Assembly (NCBI GenBank): GCA_027038155.1
Contig: JALVXW010000066.1
Coordinates: forward strand, 1 to 15,187
Length of the DNA: 15,187 nucleotides
Reading direction: 5' to 3'
Source of the DNA: Sulfurovum sp.
GTDB taxonomy: Bacteria > Campylobacterota > Campylobacteria > Campylobacterales > Sulfurovaceae
Shown: positions 14,893-15,187 of the stretch, piece after piece
Position numbering within the stretch: the first letter of the stretch is position 1
Layout of the letters: the number at the start of each line of letters is the position of its first letter
Program-made: the position numbers and the translations under genes
Notes under the pieces: model-generated
Told to the model about the DNA's origin: nothing
The model's database searches: none
The model's input: the letters and a program-made list of their open reading frames with translations, nothing else

Positions 14893-15187
14893 ATGTCAAC
14901 CATACCAAATTGTCCAAAATGTGACAGTGAATATACCTATGAAGAGGGGAGTCTCTATATTTGCCCTATGTGTGCATACGAATGGAACAAAGATGCAGCA
15001 GATGCACCAGAAGAGGAAGAGGAAGGGCTTGTTGTTAAAGATGCCAATGGCAATATCTTACAAGACGGTGACAGTGTAACAGTAATAAAAGACCTCAAAG
15101 TCAAAGGGAGCAGCGATGGCATTAAGGTAGGTACCAAAATTAAGAGTATCCGTCTTGTAGAGGGAAATGATGGTCACAATATTGATT
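14893..15187 (+). CDS. yjdM: PhnA/YjdM-family zinc-ribbon protein (cut by right edge)
   Basis: The first 98 residues are visible; the family is about 110 long, so only the C-terminus is missing. A zinc ribbon uses C7, C10, C24 and C27 (CPKC and CPMC, with YEWN after it). After an acidic linker (about 36-45), the PhnA domain shows VVKDANGNILQDGDSVTVIK, then LKVKGSSDGIKVGTKIKSIRL. Despite the name, the family is not a demonstrated phosphonate enzyme and its cellular role is unclear. AAGGA lies about five bases upstream of the ATG (14893-14895). It follows modC by 43 bases on the same strand; a link to molybdate uptake is not suggested by sequence. Confidence 0.88.
   Translation, partial: MSTIPNCPKCDSEYTYEEGSLYICPMCAYEWNKDAADAPEEEEEGLVVKDANGNILQDGDSVTVIKDLKVKGSSDGIKVGTKIKSIRLVEGNDGHNID

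Overview
The window is low-GC chromosomal DNA from a member of the Campylobacterota (the former Epsilonproteobacteria). It most resembles a marine Sulfurovum/Sulfurimonas-type organism. This placement rests on gene order (fabZ-lpxA-clpX-mreB-mreC-carB on one strand; rlmH-dksA-membrane protein-dus on the other), on the LpxB and QueH variants, and on the flavodoxin-reductase-like flavoprotein. Genus is inference and no rRNA gene is present to fix it.

Left half, minus strand (positions 1 to 7217): eight genes read leftwards: lpxB, queH, fabZ, lpxA, clpX, mreB, mreC, and the start of carB, which runs off the left edge. They are tightly packed (lpxA/clpX overlap by ATGA; mreB/mreC overlap by 11 bases). 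They combine lipid A synthesis (LpxA, LpxB), fatty acid dehydration (FabZ), ATP-dependent proteolysis (ClpX), rod-shape control (MreB, MreC), tRNA queuosine synthesis (QueH) and carbamoyl phosphate synthesis (CarB). A near-consensus promoter for lpxB lies in the 90-base divergent gap with mltB.

Middle, plus strand (7308 to 11327): an MltB-type lytic transglycosylase, a 160-bp imperfect palindrome that looks like a non-coding miniature inverted-repeat element, then a compact operon of rlmH, a dksA-like gene, an uncharacterised two-TM protein and a dus gene. The operon links ribosome and tRNA modification with stringent-response-type regulation. The palindrome supplies the last codons and stop of mltB and ends 18 bases before the rlmH start. 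It is the only clearly non-core element in the window.

Right part, plus strand (11543 to 15187): a flavoprotein reductase of the FqrB/TrxB-like type without the redox CxxC, a small ribbon-helix-helix protein, the molybdate transporter modABC (one-base overlaps between genes, short ModC without a TOBE domain), and the start of a PhnA/YjdM-family zinc-ribbon protein cut by the right edge.

Apart from the palindrome the window is ordinary core genome. I found no CRISPR array, prophage, transposase, toxin-antitoxin pair, defence cluster, rRNA or tRNA gene, and I do not claim a new multi-gene system.
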